DNA of 7,849 nt from Thermoplasmata archaeon. Lineage in GTDB: Archaea > Thermoplasmatota > Thermoplasmata > Thermoplasmatales > Thermoplasmataceae. The position numbers and the translations under genes are program-made. Where the stretch lies: the NCBI GenBank assembly GCA_021835265.1, contig JAKBQK010000570.1, positions 1 to 7,849 of the forward strand, read 5' to 3'. Below the pieces are notes generated by a model. The model saw nothing but the letters and a program-made list of their open reading frames with translations. It was not told the DNA's origin and searched no databases. Positions 1 through 7,575 of this stretch are shown piece after piece. How positions within the stretch are numbered: position 1 is the stretch's first letter; each line of letters begins with the position of its first letter.

Positions 1-58
1 TGCTGTCCAGAAGAAAACTACTTATTATCTCTTTCATTACATCTAATTGGTCCTGCAT
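1..58 (-). CDS. Partial hypothetical protein, N-terminus only
   Basis: The reverse strand reads ATG at 58-56 followed by 18 more open codons (MQDQLDVMKEIISSFLLDS) before the window ends, so only the N-terminus is visible. The start is chosen because a strong ribosome-binding sequence, GAGGTGA (63-69 on the reverse strand), lies 4 bases upstream. The peptide looks helical and amphipathic. I do not recognise the family. It is divergent from the decayed transposase to its right, so the two would have separate promoters. That a real gene starts here is inferred from the start and ribosome-site pair, not from homology. Confidence 0.45.
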   Translation of the reverse strand, partial: MQDQLDVMKEIISSFLLDS

Positions 59-270
59 CTTTTCACCTCTTCAAATCTGAATTGTGCAGGGCCTTTTCAA
101 TTTTACAGCAGATTCAATACACTATCAAAAAGAATGAGGAAAAGCAAGTGAAAAAGAGAGAAGAGGTAGAAATGAGGTTGAAAAAAGGTCCCATTTGAAA
201 CAGGGAAAACTGCCCAAAATTAATGGGCTCAGATCACCTTCGAGGTACATCCAGGAAGTAGAGTAAATTT
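59..270. other. Intergenic stretch without recognisable gene
   Basis: Apart from the ribosome-binding site at 63-69, no convincing coding signal was found on either strand. The plus strand is purine-rich around 120-190, and only short frames occur. It may hold the left-gene promoter and the vanished N-terminal part or left end of the decayed insertion sequence that follows. No inverted repeat marking an insertion-sequence end was recognised. Confidence 0.4.
63..69 (-). promoter_or_regulatory. Ribosome-binding site of the left-edge gene
   Basis: GAGGTGA on the reverse strand is complementary to the conserved 3' end of 16S rRNA and sits 4 bases before the ATG at 58-56. It decides the start of the truncated left-edge gene. 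Confidence 0.45.
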
Positions 271-1100
271 TTTCACACTAGCAATAACTGGAAAGGATCA
301 GGAATCTAGTTCCAGCAGTTGAAATCATCCTTGACTACGTTTCTTATCCCTGAACGTCCTCATGCTCCTACACAGGAATGGATATATAATCTCTACAATA
401 TAATCAAGAAAGGAGGTGAAACATGTGTTCTCTTCCAATAAGAGGAGGTTGGATTCTACAGACAACATCTTAGTATACAATGATAAACCGGTGCGATGTA
501 TTTGGATTTTTCAATTGACGACCTTGCCATGGTGTTCAGGAATAGATCTAGTTTTCACAGGTACATCAAAGAGGACATTGCCACAATCAAAAATCAGAAC
601 CTAAAGAGAAAAGACCCTCGTAGATCAATCTCTCAAATCAGATCCATTATCGGAGAATATTATAGATATATTAGAACGGTGGTAAAGGAAGGAAAGTATC
701 ATACAAATGTATGAAATAACGCAATATTTCGGAGTGAGAACCAAATGGGATGTTTCATGTCGTTGAGCATTTTAGAATACACCCCAATTGAATGACTTGA
801 TCTTTATGATGACAAGGACCCGGTAAAGAAGGCATTTGAGTCCCTGAAGATAGATTTGGAAATATCTCTACTGATGTAGAGGAAATAATCAATCATAAGG
901 GGACTCGTCTTCATCCACTTCATATCATTGATCGTGAGGATGGCCATGAGAAGGATGCGATCTGAATCAGGGCTCAACAGACAACACTCATGTACAAGAT
1001 GTTCCTTGAACTTGAGAAACCGCATGTTATGAAAATTGATGGCAAATGATGGAGAGAGATTGAAAAAGGAGAATGGAGATTATAAAGATTTTTTAAGTCA
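270..1100 (+). pseudogene. Decayed IS4-type (IS1634-like) transposase
   Basis: A single plus-strand frame runs from about 349 to about 960 with internal stops. It includes ERPHAPTQEWIYNLY (352-396), GFYRQH (451-468), MYLDFSIDDLAMVFRNR (496-546), then ENQMGCF and LEYTPIE (738-789), and YDDKDPVKKAFESLKIDL (805-858). The last block is the IS4-family Y-(2)-R-(3)-E-(6)-K signature near the third catalytic acid, with Lys at the Arg position and Lys (AAG, 826-828) where the catalytic Glu belongs. Next come IRGLVFIHFISLIV (895-936) and, after a frame change near 960-990, MFLELEKPHVMKIDG (996-1040), which resembles the usual C-terminal tail. Stops include TAA, TGA and TAG codons near 451, 481-486, 712, 790 and 877. 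A one-base frame change near 348 could extend it leftward through LVPAVEIILDYVSYP (304-348). The family assignment is from remembered family features and the motif. The left boundary is uncertain, and the gene cannot make an active enzyme. Confidence 0.72.
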
Positions 1101-1272
1101 GCAACATGAACCTAAATCTAAGGAGTTCATGTCATCTGGAATGAGAGAAGTTGTTCATTCAACCAGAACTCAACAGAATGTAGAATACACAAAGGAGCAG
1201 AGGGAACCCATAGACAAGCTCAAGTTAGAATTGAAGTATAAGAAAATGGTAATAATGGAATTATGATGAATT
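1101..1272 (+). other. Short uncertain region, possible coding remnant
   Basis: After the transposase tail, one frame stays open to the TGA at 1264-1266. It encodes a Lys/Glu-rich, probably helical segment ending in TKEQREPIDKLKLELKYKK and a few more residues. It could be the end of a frame-shifted transposase tail, a remnant of another element's helical DNA-binding protein, or chance. There is no ribosome-binding site, and the in-frame ATG at 1036 lies inside the preceding pseudogene, so I do not call a gene. It ends 8 bases from the converging stop of the membrane-protein gene. No clear terminator is visible between them. Confidence 0.25.
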
Positions 1273-1273
1273 A

Positions 1274-3826
1274 TCACTCCAATTTAGCGACATCTAATAT
1301 TAAAAACAAGAAAATGAAAAGAAATGGAAAATAAAAAGAGAAAAAAACTGGAACCATAAAATAGGAATTAGGTTTTGTTGAATGAATTGATAATTTTACT
1401 ACTTGAATTTTTATTTTATCTAAGCTCCCACTCTTCCCTACAGCAATAAATTTTGAAGGTGGGAAGATAAAAGTACTATTACCAATTGCCAAAATAGAAT
1501 TTTTTTCATTGCTGTTGAAAGAGATGTTTAGTACGCTAAAATTGCTATTAAGCGTAGATTGTGATGAAATAGCGCTTAAAGTGTTACTAGCCATAATATA
1601 AAAATTTGATTTTATTGGGGTTTTTGAGTCATACTCGTACAACTTTGATATATATCCTTTTAGAGAATACCGCAAATTACTGATAGGATTTCCGAGTGAA
1701 ATTTTAATATTGCTGGATTTAGGTATTTTAATTGATCCATGTGTTCCATCAAAATTAATTGTAATACTACCGTTTTGTATTTTAACATATGCAATATTCC
1801 AATTTCCAACTTCGTTATTCTTGTAATAAATAGGATTGTAGTTAGACCAACCACTGCTTAGATTATATTCTGCAATACAACCATATGACTTATAAAGTGC
1901 AATTTCCATTCTAGAAGACGAGTTAGAAAAACTTACACTCAAAGGTAGTGATTGTATAACACCAATCTTTTCTATATTAAAGAAAAAAATAAAAGATTTA
2001 TTATAATTTGAAGAGTAATTTAAATTATAATTTATCGGTTGTGAACTCAAATTGAATTCGGAATAATTTAATTTTGATGAAATATACGGTATATTACTAT
2101 TAATATTATATTTAATAAAGCCACTTGATGGTATTAAAGCTGAAATTGAGCCCTTATTTAACTGATACAACTTTACAATCTGTTCATTATTGGTCGAAAG
2201 TAAAACATCGCTTTGCGTTAGCATAGCAGCTGAATTATTTTGATCAACTGATTGAACTGAAACTTTCTCGTTAAGTGTGAAGTTTTCTCCTGAAAGATTT
2301 CTGATAAGATGAAGGCTTCTGACGTTTGATGGTATACAAAGGTTAGCACCATCTATCATATAACTTTGTGAGCCAATGGGTAGAAAAGGGGGGGAACTAG
2401 TGTTTATTTGTTTTTCAGGGAGGAAATAGAGAAGTGGAAATTCATTTACATTATTGATATTTACATTATTATTGTAATCATTATATGAATATCCGAGTGG
2501 AACCGCAATTAAAGTCAAAAAAATGAATATGGCTAGGAATGTATTCTTCTTAAGTACAAATTTCTTGCTTTTAATATAAAGAGATGGCATATATTTAACA
2601 TATTGTTCTCTATTGTTTTTATTTATAAATAATATTAAAAATAGAGTTAATAATACCGAAAAGGAAAAAATGTAGTTATATAGCGGGATAATTATATTGC
2701 TCACTATAGGGTGTGTAAGAATAAAACCATTAGATCTTAGAAAAGGGTAAAACCAATAGAAAATACCCCAAACATTTTGATGTTGATAAACAAAAAAGGA
2801 AAATACAAAGGGAATTAAAAATACGAAGATGGGGAGAAAATTAGGTATATTTTCTTTGCTAATGTGTATTTTCCATGACAACATTGAAGTTTCCAGTATT
2901 CCAAATGGAAAAAGAAAAAGAAAATTATCTAAATTGATTGTGGGTGAAAAATATAAAAATAATAGAATAATTGTGTAAGCAACACTAATTTCTGGAAATT
3001 TAACTGCATTCATGTAAATAGGCAAAAAAGTCGAAACTATTAGTATAGATAAGATTTCAATTATTATTTTTTCAAATGGAGTAAATGTAAAGTACGAAAA
3101 AAAACCAGTTTCCAAGCCGCTGGGAGACAATGAAATATTTGTACCAGATAATGACCCAATATAATTATATAAATGTCCTTGAAAAAATATTATACTTGTT
3201 ATTAAAAATAAAATGCCCATTAAACTTGATAAGGTTAGGAGTTCAAACTTTCTTTTTATTGCGGGAGTATAAATAATAAACATTGGAATCAAAATTAAAG
3301 CATAAAGGAAGAAAAAAATCGAAATCATTAGTGAAATTACCCCCACAACATCGTTTAAAACTTTCTCGTTAATAGGTCTGATCCTAAAAATGTAGAATGA
3401 GCAAAATAAAAAAAAGGCTGGAACTATGTCTACTTCCACCCATATGTAATTGATAAACAACATTGAAGGAAAGATAAGTAGTAATGACATTGTCCTTAAA
3501 ATTATCTTTTCATCAACTCCGTATGTCTTCATATAATTTTTAGATAAAATCACTATACCTAATAAAAATGTAAAATTAATAGATTTTAAAAGAATTGAGA
3601 TAAAATACATATTAGGAAAATATGAATATAAAATTGAAATAGGCAATAAAAAGATAGTTGTAAAAAAACCTGCTGGATTTGTATCGTTGGAAAAAGTTGG
3701 AGCATTGTTATTAAATGATAACCCCAAAGATATCCAAGAAAAAAGGTTAGAAGTATCATATGAGGGGAGCAGAATAAAGAATATATTTAAAGTAAATCCT
3801 ATAAGATAGATTTGCTTATAATTCAT
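1274..3826 (-). CDS. Large polytopic membrane protein with external Asn/Ser-rich domain (possible GT-C glycosyltransferase)
   Basis: The protein has 850 residues. Residues 1-450 hold about 11-13 hydrophobic helices (e.g. 6-22, 52-70, 74-95, 108-147, 160-188, 200-215, 254-271, 328-347, 380-402, 428-446). Residues 447-820 form one long hydrophilic domain, and 821-844 are a C-terminal helix with a charged tail. The first loop carries YDT (23-25), and WVEVD (129-133) opens a later helix. Many-helix proteins with an acidic residue in the first external loop, followed by a soluble domain, are typical of lipid-phosphosugar-using GT-C glycosyltransferases. The external domain has at least fourteen N-x-S/T sequons. 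Its part around 610-735 (VGNWNIAYVKIQNG, NFDG, GYISKLYEY) resembles a LamG/concanavalin-like beta sandwich. The ATG overlaps the end of the upstream glycosyltransferase gene by 11 bases, suggesting translational coupling. It is much more AT-rich than the mobile genes around it. The role in surface glycan or S-layer glycosylation is inferred. A non-enzymatic surface protein is the alternative. Confidence 0.75.
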   Translation of the reverse strand: MNYKQIYLIGFTLNIFFILLPSYDTSNLFSWISLGLSFNNNAPTFSNDTNPAGFFTTIFLLPISILYSYFPNMYFISILLKSINFTFLLGIVILSKNYMKTYGVDEKIILRTMSLLLIFPSMLFINYIWVEVDIVPAFFLFCSFYIFRIRPINEKVLNDVVGVISLMISIFFFLYALILIPMFIIYTPAIKRKFELLTLSSLMGILFLITSIIFFQGHLYNYIGSLSGTNISLSPSGLETGFFSYFTFTPFEKIIIEILSILIVSTFLPIYMNAVKFPEISVAYTIILLFLYFSPTINLDNFLFLFPFGILETSMLSWKIHISKENIPNFLPIFVFLIPFVFSFFVYQHQNVWGIFYWFYPFLRSNGFILTHPIVSNIIIPLYNYIFSFSVLLTLFLILFINKNNREQYVKYMPSLYIKSKKFVLKKNTFLAIFIFLTLIAVPLGYSYNDYNNNVNINNVNEFPLLYFLPEKQINTSSPPFLPIGSQSYMIDGANLCIPSNVRSLHLIRNLSGENFTLNEKVSVQSVDQNNSAAMLTQSDVLLSTNNEQIVKLYQLNKGSISALIPSSGFIKYNINSNIPYISSKLNYSEFNLSSQPINYNLNYSSNYNKSFIFFFNIEKIGVIQSLPLSVSFSNSSSRMEIALYKSYGCIAEYNLSSGWSNYNPIYYKNNEVGNWNIAYVKIQNGSITINFDGTHGSIKIPKSSNIKISLGNPISNLRYSLKGYISKLYEYDSKTPIKSNFYIMASNTLSAISSQSTLNSNFSVLNISFNSNEKNSILAIGNSTFIFPPSKFIAVGKSGSLDKIKIQVVKLSIHSTKPNSYFMVPVFFSFYFPFLFIFLFLILDVAKLE

Positions 3827-4760
3827 AAATGATCCTCAAATAATCTAAATCCTTTATAGCCAAAAACTTTAAAAAGGATATCAAAATTAAATAAAAAGGG
3901 TAGAAAATATCTCCAAAATTTTTAGCATACGGATTTATCTTTAGATACCTTTTCCTCGCCCTAGTTATTTGCAATTCTCTTTCGGGCGGATAGATAGACA
4001 TTTTTTTTGTCAGATCATTTGCTCTATTAAGATAGATCATCAAATAAGAAACTGAAAACTGAAACAAACTCCCCAAAGCTGTTGAAAGGGACATGTTTGA
4101 TAAAGTTCTACCAAAATCTTGAATTACTAAAACTTGATTTATTCTAAAAAATTTATAGCCATATTTTTCCATCCTTGTATAGAAATCTACATCCGCGTAT
4201 TCCATAAAATAAGTTTCGTCATATCCTCCTGATTCTTTAACAATATTGGTATTGATTAAAACGCCTGAAGTAATAATTCTTTTGCATAAGTCTATTTCAT
4301 TTTTAAAATTGAATTTTTTGTTTAAATAACGTAAGTCGTTACAAACTATCGGGCATACACCCCCTATTTTAGTTTCATTAATTTCTAAGAATTTAATCAT
4401 TTTAAATTCATACTCGAAAAAATTTTCTTGTACTATTGCATCATCATCCAATAAGAAAGCATAATTGTAATTCATCTCTATTGCTTTTTTTAAGCCAATG
4501 TTTATTCCTTTCGCAATCCCAAAATTATGGATATTTCTAATAACTGAGAAAAAGCTTTTGAAATTGCTTAAAATCGAACTCTCAATACTAGTTGCTATTT
4601 CGTTTTCGAAACTATTATCTACGATAATGACCATGGAGATATTATTTTTTTCAATTGATTTATATATAACTTCAAAGTTTGGAATTTTATTATACGTAAC
4701 AATAATCAAACAAGGCTTTTTTTGTTCTATGAAGTTTATATTATCTTGGCTATGAATCAT
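3816..4760 (-). CDS. GT2-family glycosyltransferase (rhamnosyltransferase-like)
   Basis: The product is 314 residues from the ATG at 4760-4758. A TTG three codons upstream (4769-4767) would extend it but is less likely, because the TATA-like box fits a transcript starting at or near the ATG. The GT-A fold is evident: a first strand LIIVTYNK (about 18-25), IIVDNS (45-50), the NFGIAKGINIGL segment (79-90) that contacts the nucleotide sugar, and LLDDDA (103-108) with the metal-binding Asp motif. The acceptor side shows SGV (165-167) and GGYDETYFMEYADVDF (178-193), which holds the probable catalytic acid. This order matches GT2 rhamnosyltransferase-type enzymes, usually about 280-320 residues, which move a sugar from a nucleotide donor onto a lipid- or protein-linked glycan at the cytoplasmic face. 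A hydrophobic C-terminal segment (about 286-303) could attach it to the membrane. It is first in the operon and overlaps the membrane-protein start by 11 bases. The sugar and acceptor cannot be told from sequence. Confidence 0.88.
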   Translation of the reverse strand: MIHSQDNINFIEQKKPCLIIVTYNKIPNFEVIYKSIEKNNISMVIIVDNSFENEIATSIESSILSNFKSFFSVIRNIHNFGIAKGINIGLKKAIEMNYNYAFLLDDDAIVQENFFEYEFKMIKFLEINETKIGGVCPIVCNDLRYLNKKFNFKNEIDLCKRIITSGVLINTNIVKESGGYDETYFMEYADVDFYTRMEKYGYKFFRINQVLVIQDFGRTLSNMSLSTALGSLFQFSVSYLMIYLNRANDLTKKMSIYPPERELQITRARKRYLKINPYAKNFGDIFYPFYLILISFLKFLAIKDLDYLRIIYEL

Positions 4761-4778
4761 TAGAATCAATACTTCATC

Positions 4779-4794
4779 AAAAATTAATTATTAA
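4779..4794 (-). promoter_or_regulatory. Putative archaeal TATA box for the glycosyltransferase operon
   Basis: On the reverse strand TTAATAATTAATTTTT lies 19-34 bases upstream of the glycosyltransferase ATG (4760). This is where a TATA box sits for a leaderless archaeal transcript. No ribosome-binding site precedes that ATG, which agrees with leaderless translation. The box is only about 12 bases from the truncated end of the neighbouring insertion sequence. AT-rich sequence is common here, so the call is moderate. Confidence 0.4.
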
Positions 4795-4805
4795 TCTTTA
4801 CTTAA

Positions 4806-5636
4806 TGCCATTCAAGCAAGGTGGTGAAGAACGGAACATGCCTTCGAACCATGGAGAACGGGATCATATTCCGCATCCAGAGATATATCTGCAAAAACTG
4901 TAAATATTCATTTGTTGCACGTCCTCCCAATTACGGTTATGGAAAGCATTATCCTGAGGATGTAAAAGACAAGAGAGTGAAGACATCCCTGAGGAAAGCT
5001 TCGTCCATGTTCCATATCATTGGAAACGTGATCATATCCCATGAGGTCATCAGGAGATATGTGCCTCCTGCACTTCCAGGCATCATGGAATCATCCGGTT
5101 ACTTTGTTTATGACGAACAGTACTCCCATATCAGTGGTGTTGAAAATTACCGGGCCCTTATGAAGGATTCAAAAAATGGAAACTTTGTGGAAGAAATACT
5201 GGATGATCTGAAGGAAGACACACTGACAGGATTCTTCATAAGGGCACTGTCAAGGTTCAGCATCCCTGAAGAGATATTCATCACCACTGATGGATATCAT
5301 TATGAATCCATATTGGAAGAAGTATCTGTAAGGTTGAATGCAAAAATAAGAAGGCAGAGATGCCTCTTGCACACAAGATGCAGCTGCAAAGAGGATGATC
5401 AGGTACATGTTCTTCCAGAACGAAAAAAACCTGAAGAAACTCGGAAAGAACATGGATGCAGTTGAAAAGATCACTGAAGGGATGAATGAGAAGGAAAATG
5501 TAAAGATCATGCTGGAGAAGATCAACAGTTTGTATGGCGATGACAGGATCATTGCATCATTCCTCACATTCGTAAGGAGGCACATGAAAGAGGTATTCCT
5601 GTATCTTGAGGAACCAAAGGTGGAGAAGACATCCGA
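4806..5636 (+). pseudogene. DDE transposase, 5' exon, truncated and frameshifted
   Basis: Reading from 4806 gives CHSSKVVKNGTC then YICKNCKYSF (4878-4907), the remains of an N-terminal zinc ribbon. The first Cys and start codon are absent, so the GTG at 4821 is not a real start. The core shows the first catalytic Asp in YFVYDEQY (Asp codon 5112-5114), the second in ITTDGYHYE (5289-5291), and a C-x-x-H motif in RQRCLLH (Cys 5361-5363, His 5370-5372) of the kind found between the second D and the E in IS256/Mutator-like transposases. Just after this His the sensible frame changes from that of 4821 to that of 5395, where MIRYMFFQNEKNLKKLGKN follows. From memory of related proteins, about ten residues are missing here, so an out-of-frame deletion near 5370-5380 is likely. 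The exon ends ...EKTS plus GA at 5635-5636, the group II intron splice site. Start loss and frameshift make it a pseudogene. Confidence 0.8.
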
Positions 5637-5846
5637 GTGCGCCGTCAAAGGTGGATAGCCATGAGTGAAAGTCTTAACGTATTAAGAACCAAAAGATACG
5701 AAGCGAGGACTAAGGACGAGATGGTAACAGCCTTGTTTGAAGCAAGTCGACAACGGGAAATATGGAACCTCAGCAATGAGGCTCAGAAATCTCTACGCGA
5801 AAGTGCAGGCCTGAAAAAAAAATGAACCTACAAGTAGCACCGTAAT

Positions 5847-5852
5847 CTTCTC
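5847..5852 (+). other. Candidate EBS2 of the intron
   Basis: CTTCTC is exactly complementary to GAGAAG in the 5' exon (5623-5628), which lies two bases upstream of the presumed IBS1 (5631-5636). It is about 75 bases before the EBS1 hairpin, the expected order and spacing for domain I. Six bases can match by chance, so it is tentative. Confidence 0.45.
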
Positions 5853-5911
5853 TCCCAGTAATGGGATGAATGTGTGTGTCGAGCCTGTTTGGATATGGCG
5901 AAGACAGTATC

Positions 5912-5940
5912 AGGTATCAGCAAATTCGGTATGGATACCT
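5912..5940 (+). other. Candidate EBS1 hairpin of the intron
   Basis: A 7-pair stem AGGTATC/GATACCT encloses a 15-base loop ending TCGGTATG (5926-5933). That segment pairs with the exon end CATCCGA (5630-5636) if U5930 is bulged: UCGG with CCGA and AUG with CAU. Shape and position resemble the EBS1 stem-loop of well-studied bacterial group II introns. A rival site, TCGGAT at 6119-6124, matches ATCCGA without a bulge but lies unusually late in domain I and inside another stem. Confidence 0.45.
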
Positions 5941-6260
5941 GAACACACCGGTGTAGCAGGGCAGGCATGTGGTGAAGGCTATCCAAAAGAAGACGGGAGA
6001 GACTGCATTGCTCCAATGAGAACGACTGTGTGCATGAAACTTATAGAGCGCCCTAATGTGGGCAGTGATCATGCACACCGGAGCGTGGAGGTAACGATCC
6101 GTATAAGCGGAAGTGAAATCGGATCAAAAGGCATGCAGCCAGTCAGACAGGACCATAATAGGGATGAAACCTCTGTAATGGAGGCAGATCCGAAGGGGCC
6201 TGACTTCTGCAATGCATCCGGGAGAAGGACAGGGCAACTCAAGTCGCCAAGACCGACGGG

Positions 6261-6266
6261 AGGAGG
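6261..6266 (+). promoter_or_regulatory. Ribosome-binding site of the intron reverse transcriptase
   Basis: AGGAGG lies 8 bases upstream of the ATG at 6275. It supports that start over any upstream frame. The site falls at the edge of domain IV, where such sites are normally found in group II introns. Confidence 0.7.
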
Positions 6267-6274
6267 CGTAAGAC

Positions 6275-7564
6275 ATGGGTAAGAGTGTCGGTGAAATTCA
6301 AAGGATGCTATACGATATGGCAAAAGCCAACCCAGAGAAGAGGTTCCATTCCCTGTACGACAAGATACAGAGAATGGATGTTTTAGAAGAGGCATGGGAG
6401 ACCGTCCGTAGAAACGGAGGCTCTCCCGGAATAGACGGAATAACCATAAGCGAGATCAAGAAAGAAGGGGTTGAAAAACTCCTCAACGAAATACAGTCGG
6501 AACTGAAAACAAAGACACACAAACCATCACCATTGAAACGCATATACATACCAAAAGCAAACGGAAAGCAGAGGCCCTTAAGTATTCCAACAGTGAAGGA
6601 CAGGATAACGCAAACAGCCATTAAAATCATAATAGAACCGATATTCGAAACACAGTTCGAGCCGTATTCATTCGGCTTCAGGCCGGATAAATCTGCTCAT
6701 GATGCTGTTGACGAAATTGTGAAATACCTTAACTTCGGCTGTGAAAACGTCATAGATGCAGACATAACAGCATGCTTTGACAACATTGATAAGAGCAAAC
6801 TCATGGAACAGGTTGCAAAGAGGATATCGGATGGTGCAACCCTGCACCTTATCCGGGAGTTTCTTGATGCAGGCATCATGGAGGACAGCGAGATACACTC
6901 ACAGGATAAGGGAACACCGCAAGGATCACCCTTATCACCACTACTTGCAAACATCTATCTTGACCAGCTGGACAAGCAATGGAAGGCATCCAGCCTTTCC
7001 GCCAGATACGGTGGAGATGCTCATCTCATCCGTTACGCGGATGACTTTCTCATCTTAACAACAAGCAATCCAGAAACAGCAAAGAGAAAACTGGACGAGA
7101 TCATGGAAAATATTGACCTCACATTGAATACAGAGAAAACACGCATTATAAAGGCGGAAGAAGGATTTGAATTCCTTGGTTTCAGGTTCGTGAGGCAGTA
7201 CTCCGCATGGAGGAAGAAGAGGGTGACAAGATGGTTTCCCTCTCCAAAATCGGAACTGAAGATAAGGGAGAAAATCTTTAACCTTACAAACAACAGAGCA
7301 CTCGCAACAACAACACCGGAAGAGGCAAAGGAACTCCTCATTCCCGTTCTGAGGGGATGGGGAAACTACTTTGCACACAGTCTTGCATCCAAAGTTTTCA
7401 GCGATACATGGAGCTACGCACAGGACAGAATTATGTATATGCATTGCAGACAGCATAATATGCAGAGTACATGGAAGAACAGGAACATCAAAAAGCTTGG
7501 TCTCTCAATAATGGATACAATGCCTCAAACATTTCTCGGGAAACGCCATAATACCAAGTCATGA
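6275..7564 (+). CDS. ltrA: Group II intron reverse transcriptase/maturase, no endonuclease domain
   Basis: This 429-residue protein binds its own intron RNA, helps it splice, and copies it into DNA after reverse splicing. Ordered motifs are visible: RT0 region with GGSPGIDG (about 48-55), RT1 KRIYIPKANGKQRPLSIPT (about 88-107), RT2 PYSFGFRPDKSAHDAV, RT3 DADITACFDNID with catalytic Asp163, RT4 GTPQGSPLSPLLANIYLDQL (from Gly213), RT5 RYADDFLIL with YADD at 254-257, RT6 LNTEKTRII, and RT7 FEFLGFRFVR. The maturase (X) domain follows with RGWGNYF (360-366) and a helical FSDTWSYAQDRIMYMH. The C-terminus ends soon after (FLGKRHNTKS), with no HNH zinc endonuclease, so target priming would need a nick or a replication-fork primer. 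All catalytic residues are present and there is no frameshift. The start is fixed by AGGAGG 8 bases upstream. The stop lies 11 bases before domain V. The symbol follows the family name in common use. Confidence 0.96.
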   Translation: MGKSVGEIQRMLYDMAKANPEKRFHSLYDKIQRMDVLEEAWETVRRNGGSPGIDGITISEIKKEGVEKLLNEIQSELKTKTHKPSPLKRIYIPKANGKQRPLSIPTVKDRITQTAIKIIIEPIFETQFEPYSFGFRPDKSAHDAVDEIVKYLNFGCENVIDADITACFDNIDKSKLMEQVAKRISDGATLHLIREFLDAGIMEDSEIHSQDKGTPQGSPLSPLLANIYLDQLDKQWKASSLSARYGGDAHLIRYADDFLILTTSNPETAKRKLDEIMENIDLTLNTEKTRIIKAEEGFEFLGFRFVRQYSAWRKKRVTRWFPSPKSELKIREKIFNLTNNRALATTTPEEAKELLIPVLRGWGNYFAHSLASKVFSDTWSYAQDRIMYMHCRQHNMQSTWKNRNIKKLGLSIMDTMPQTFLGKRHNTKS

Positions 7565-7575
7565 AAGCAGTCGGT

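Larger units (their letters stand above)
5637..6250 (+). ncRNA. Group II intron ribozyme domains I-III
   Basis: This 5' part of the intron has no coding frame of interest and folds locally. Visible hairpins are CTTAA-CGTA-TTAAG (5675-5688), CCTCA-GCAA-TGAGG (5768-5781) and TCCCA-GTAA-TGGGA (5853-5866), the last two capped by GNRA tetraloops typical of tertiary contacts. Others are AGGTATC/GATACCT (5912-5940), GATCCG/CGGATC (6096-6125) and CCTC/GAGG (6170-6184). The exact borders between domains I, II and III were not resolved by eye. Confidence 0.75.

Noticed and set aside
411..425. Perfect ribosome-binding sequence GGAGGTGA followed by an ATG
   Set aside because: The ATG opens only a short frame ending within about 50 bases. 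The bases are better explained as the Lys-Gly-Gly-Glu codons of the decayed transposase.
804..1025. Minus-strand open frame of 73 codons
   Set aside because: It is antisense to the recognisable C-terminal part of the IS4-type transposase and has no ribosome-binding site, so it is a shadow frame.
4767..4769. TTG start for the glycosyltransferase
   Set aside because: The ATG three codons later fits the TATA spacing of a leaderless transcript, and no ribosome site supports the TTG.
4821..4823. GTG as transposase start
   Set aside because: The upstream in-frame codons CHSSK continue a zinc ribbon, so the real start is lost and this GTG is internal.
5250..5648. Minus-strand frame of 132 codons over the transposase
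   Set aside because: It is antisense to the conserved transposase core. Low-complexity Phe/Ser-rich content reflects Lys/Glu codons on the other strand.
5866..6282. Plus-strand frame of 138 codons inside the intron
   Set aside because: It overlies ribozyme domains I-III, whose hairpins explain the sequence. The translation has no family features.
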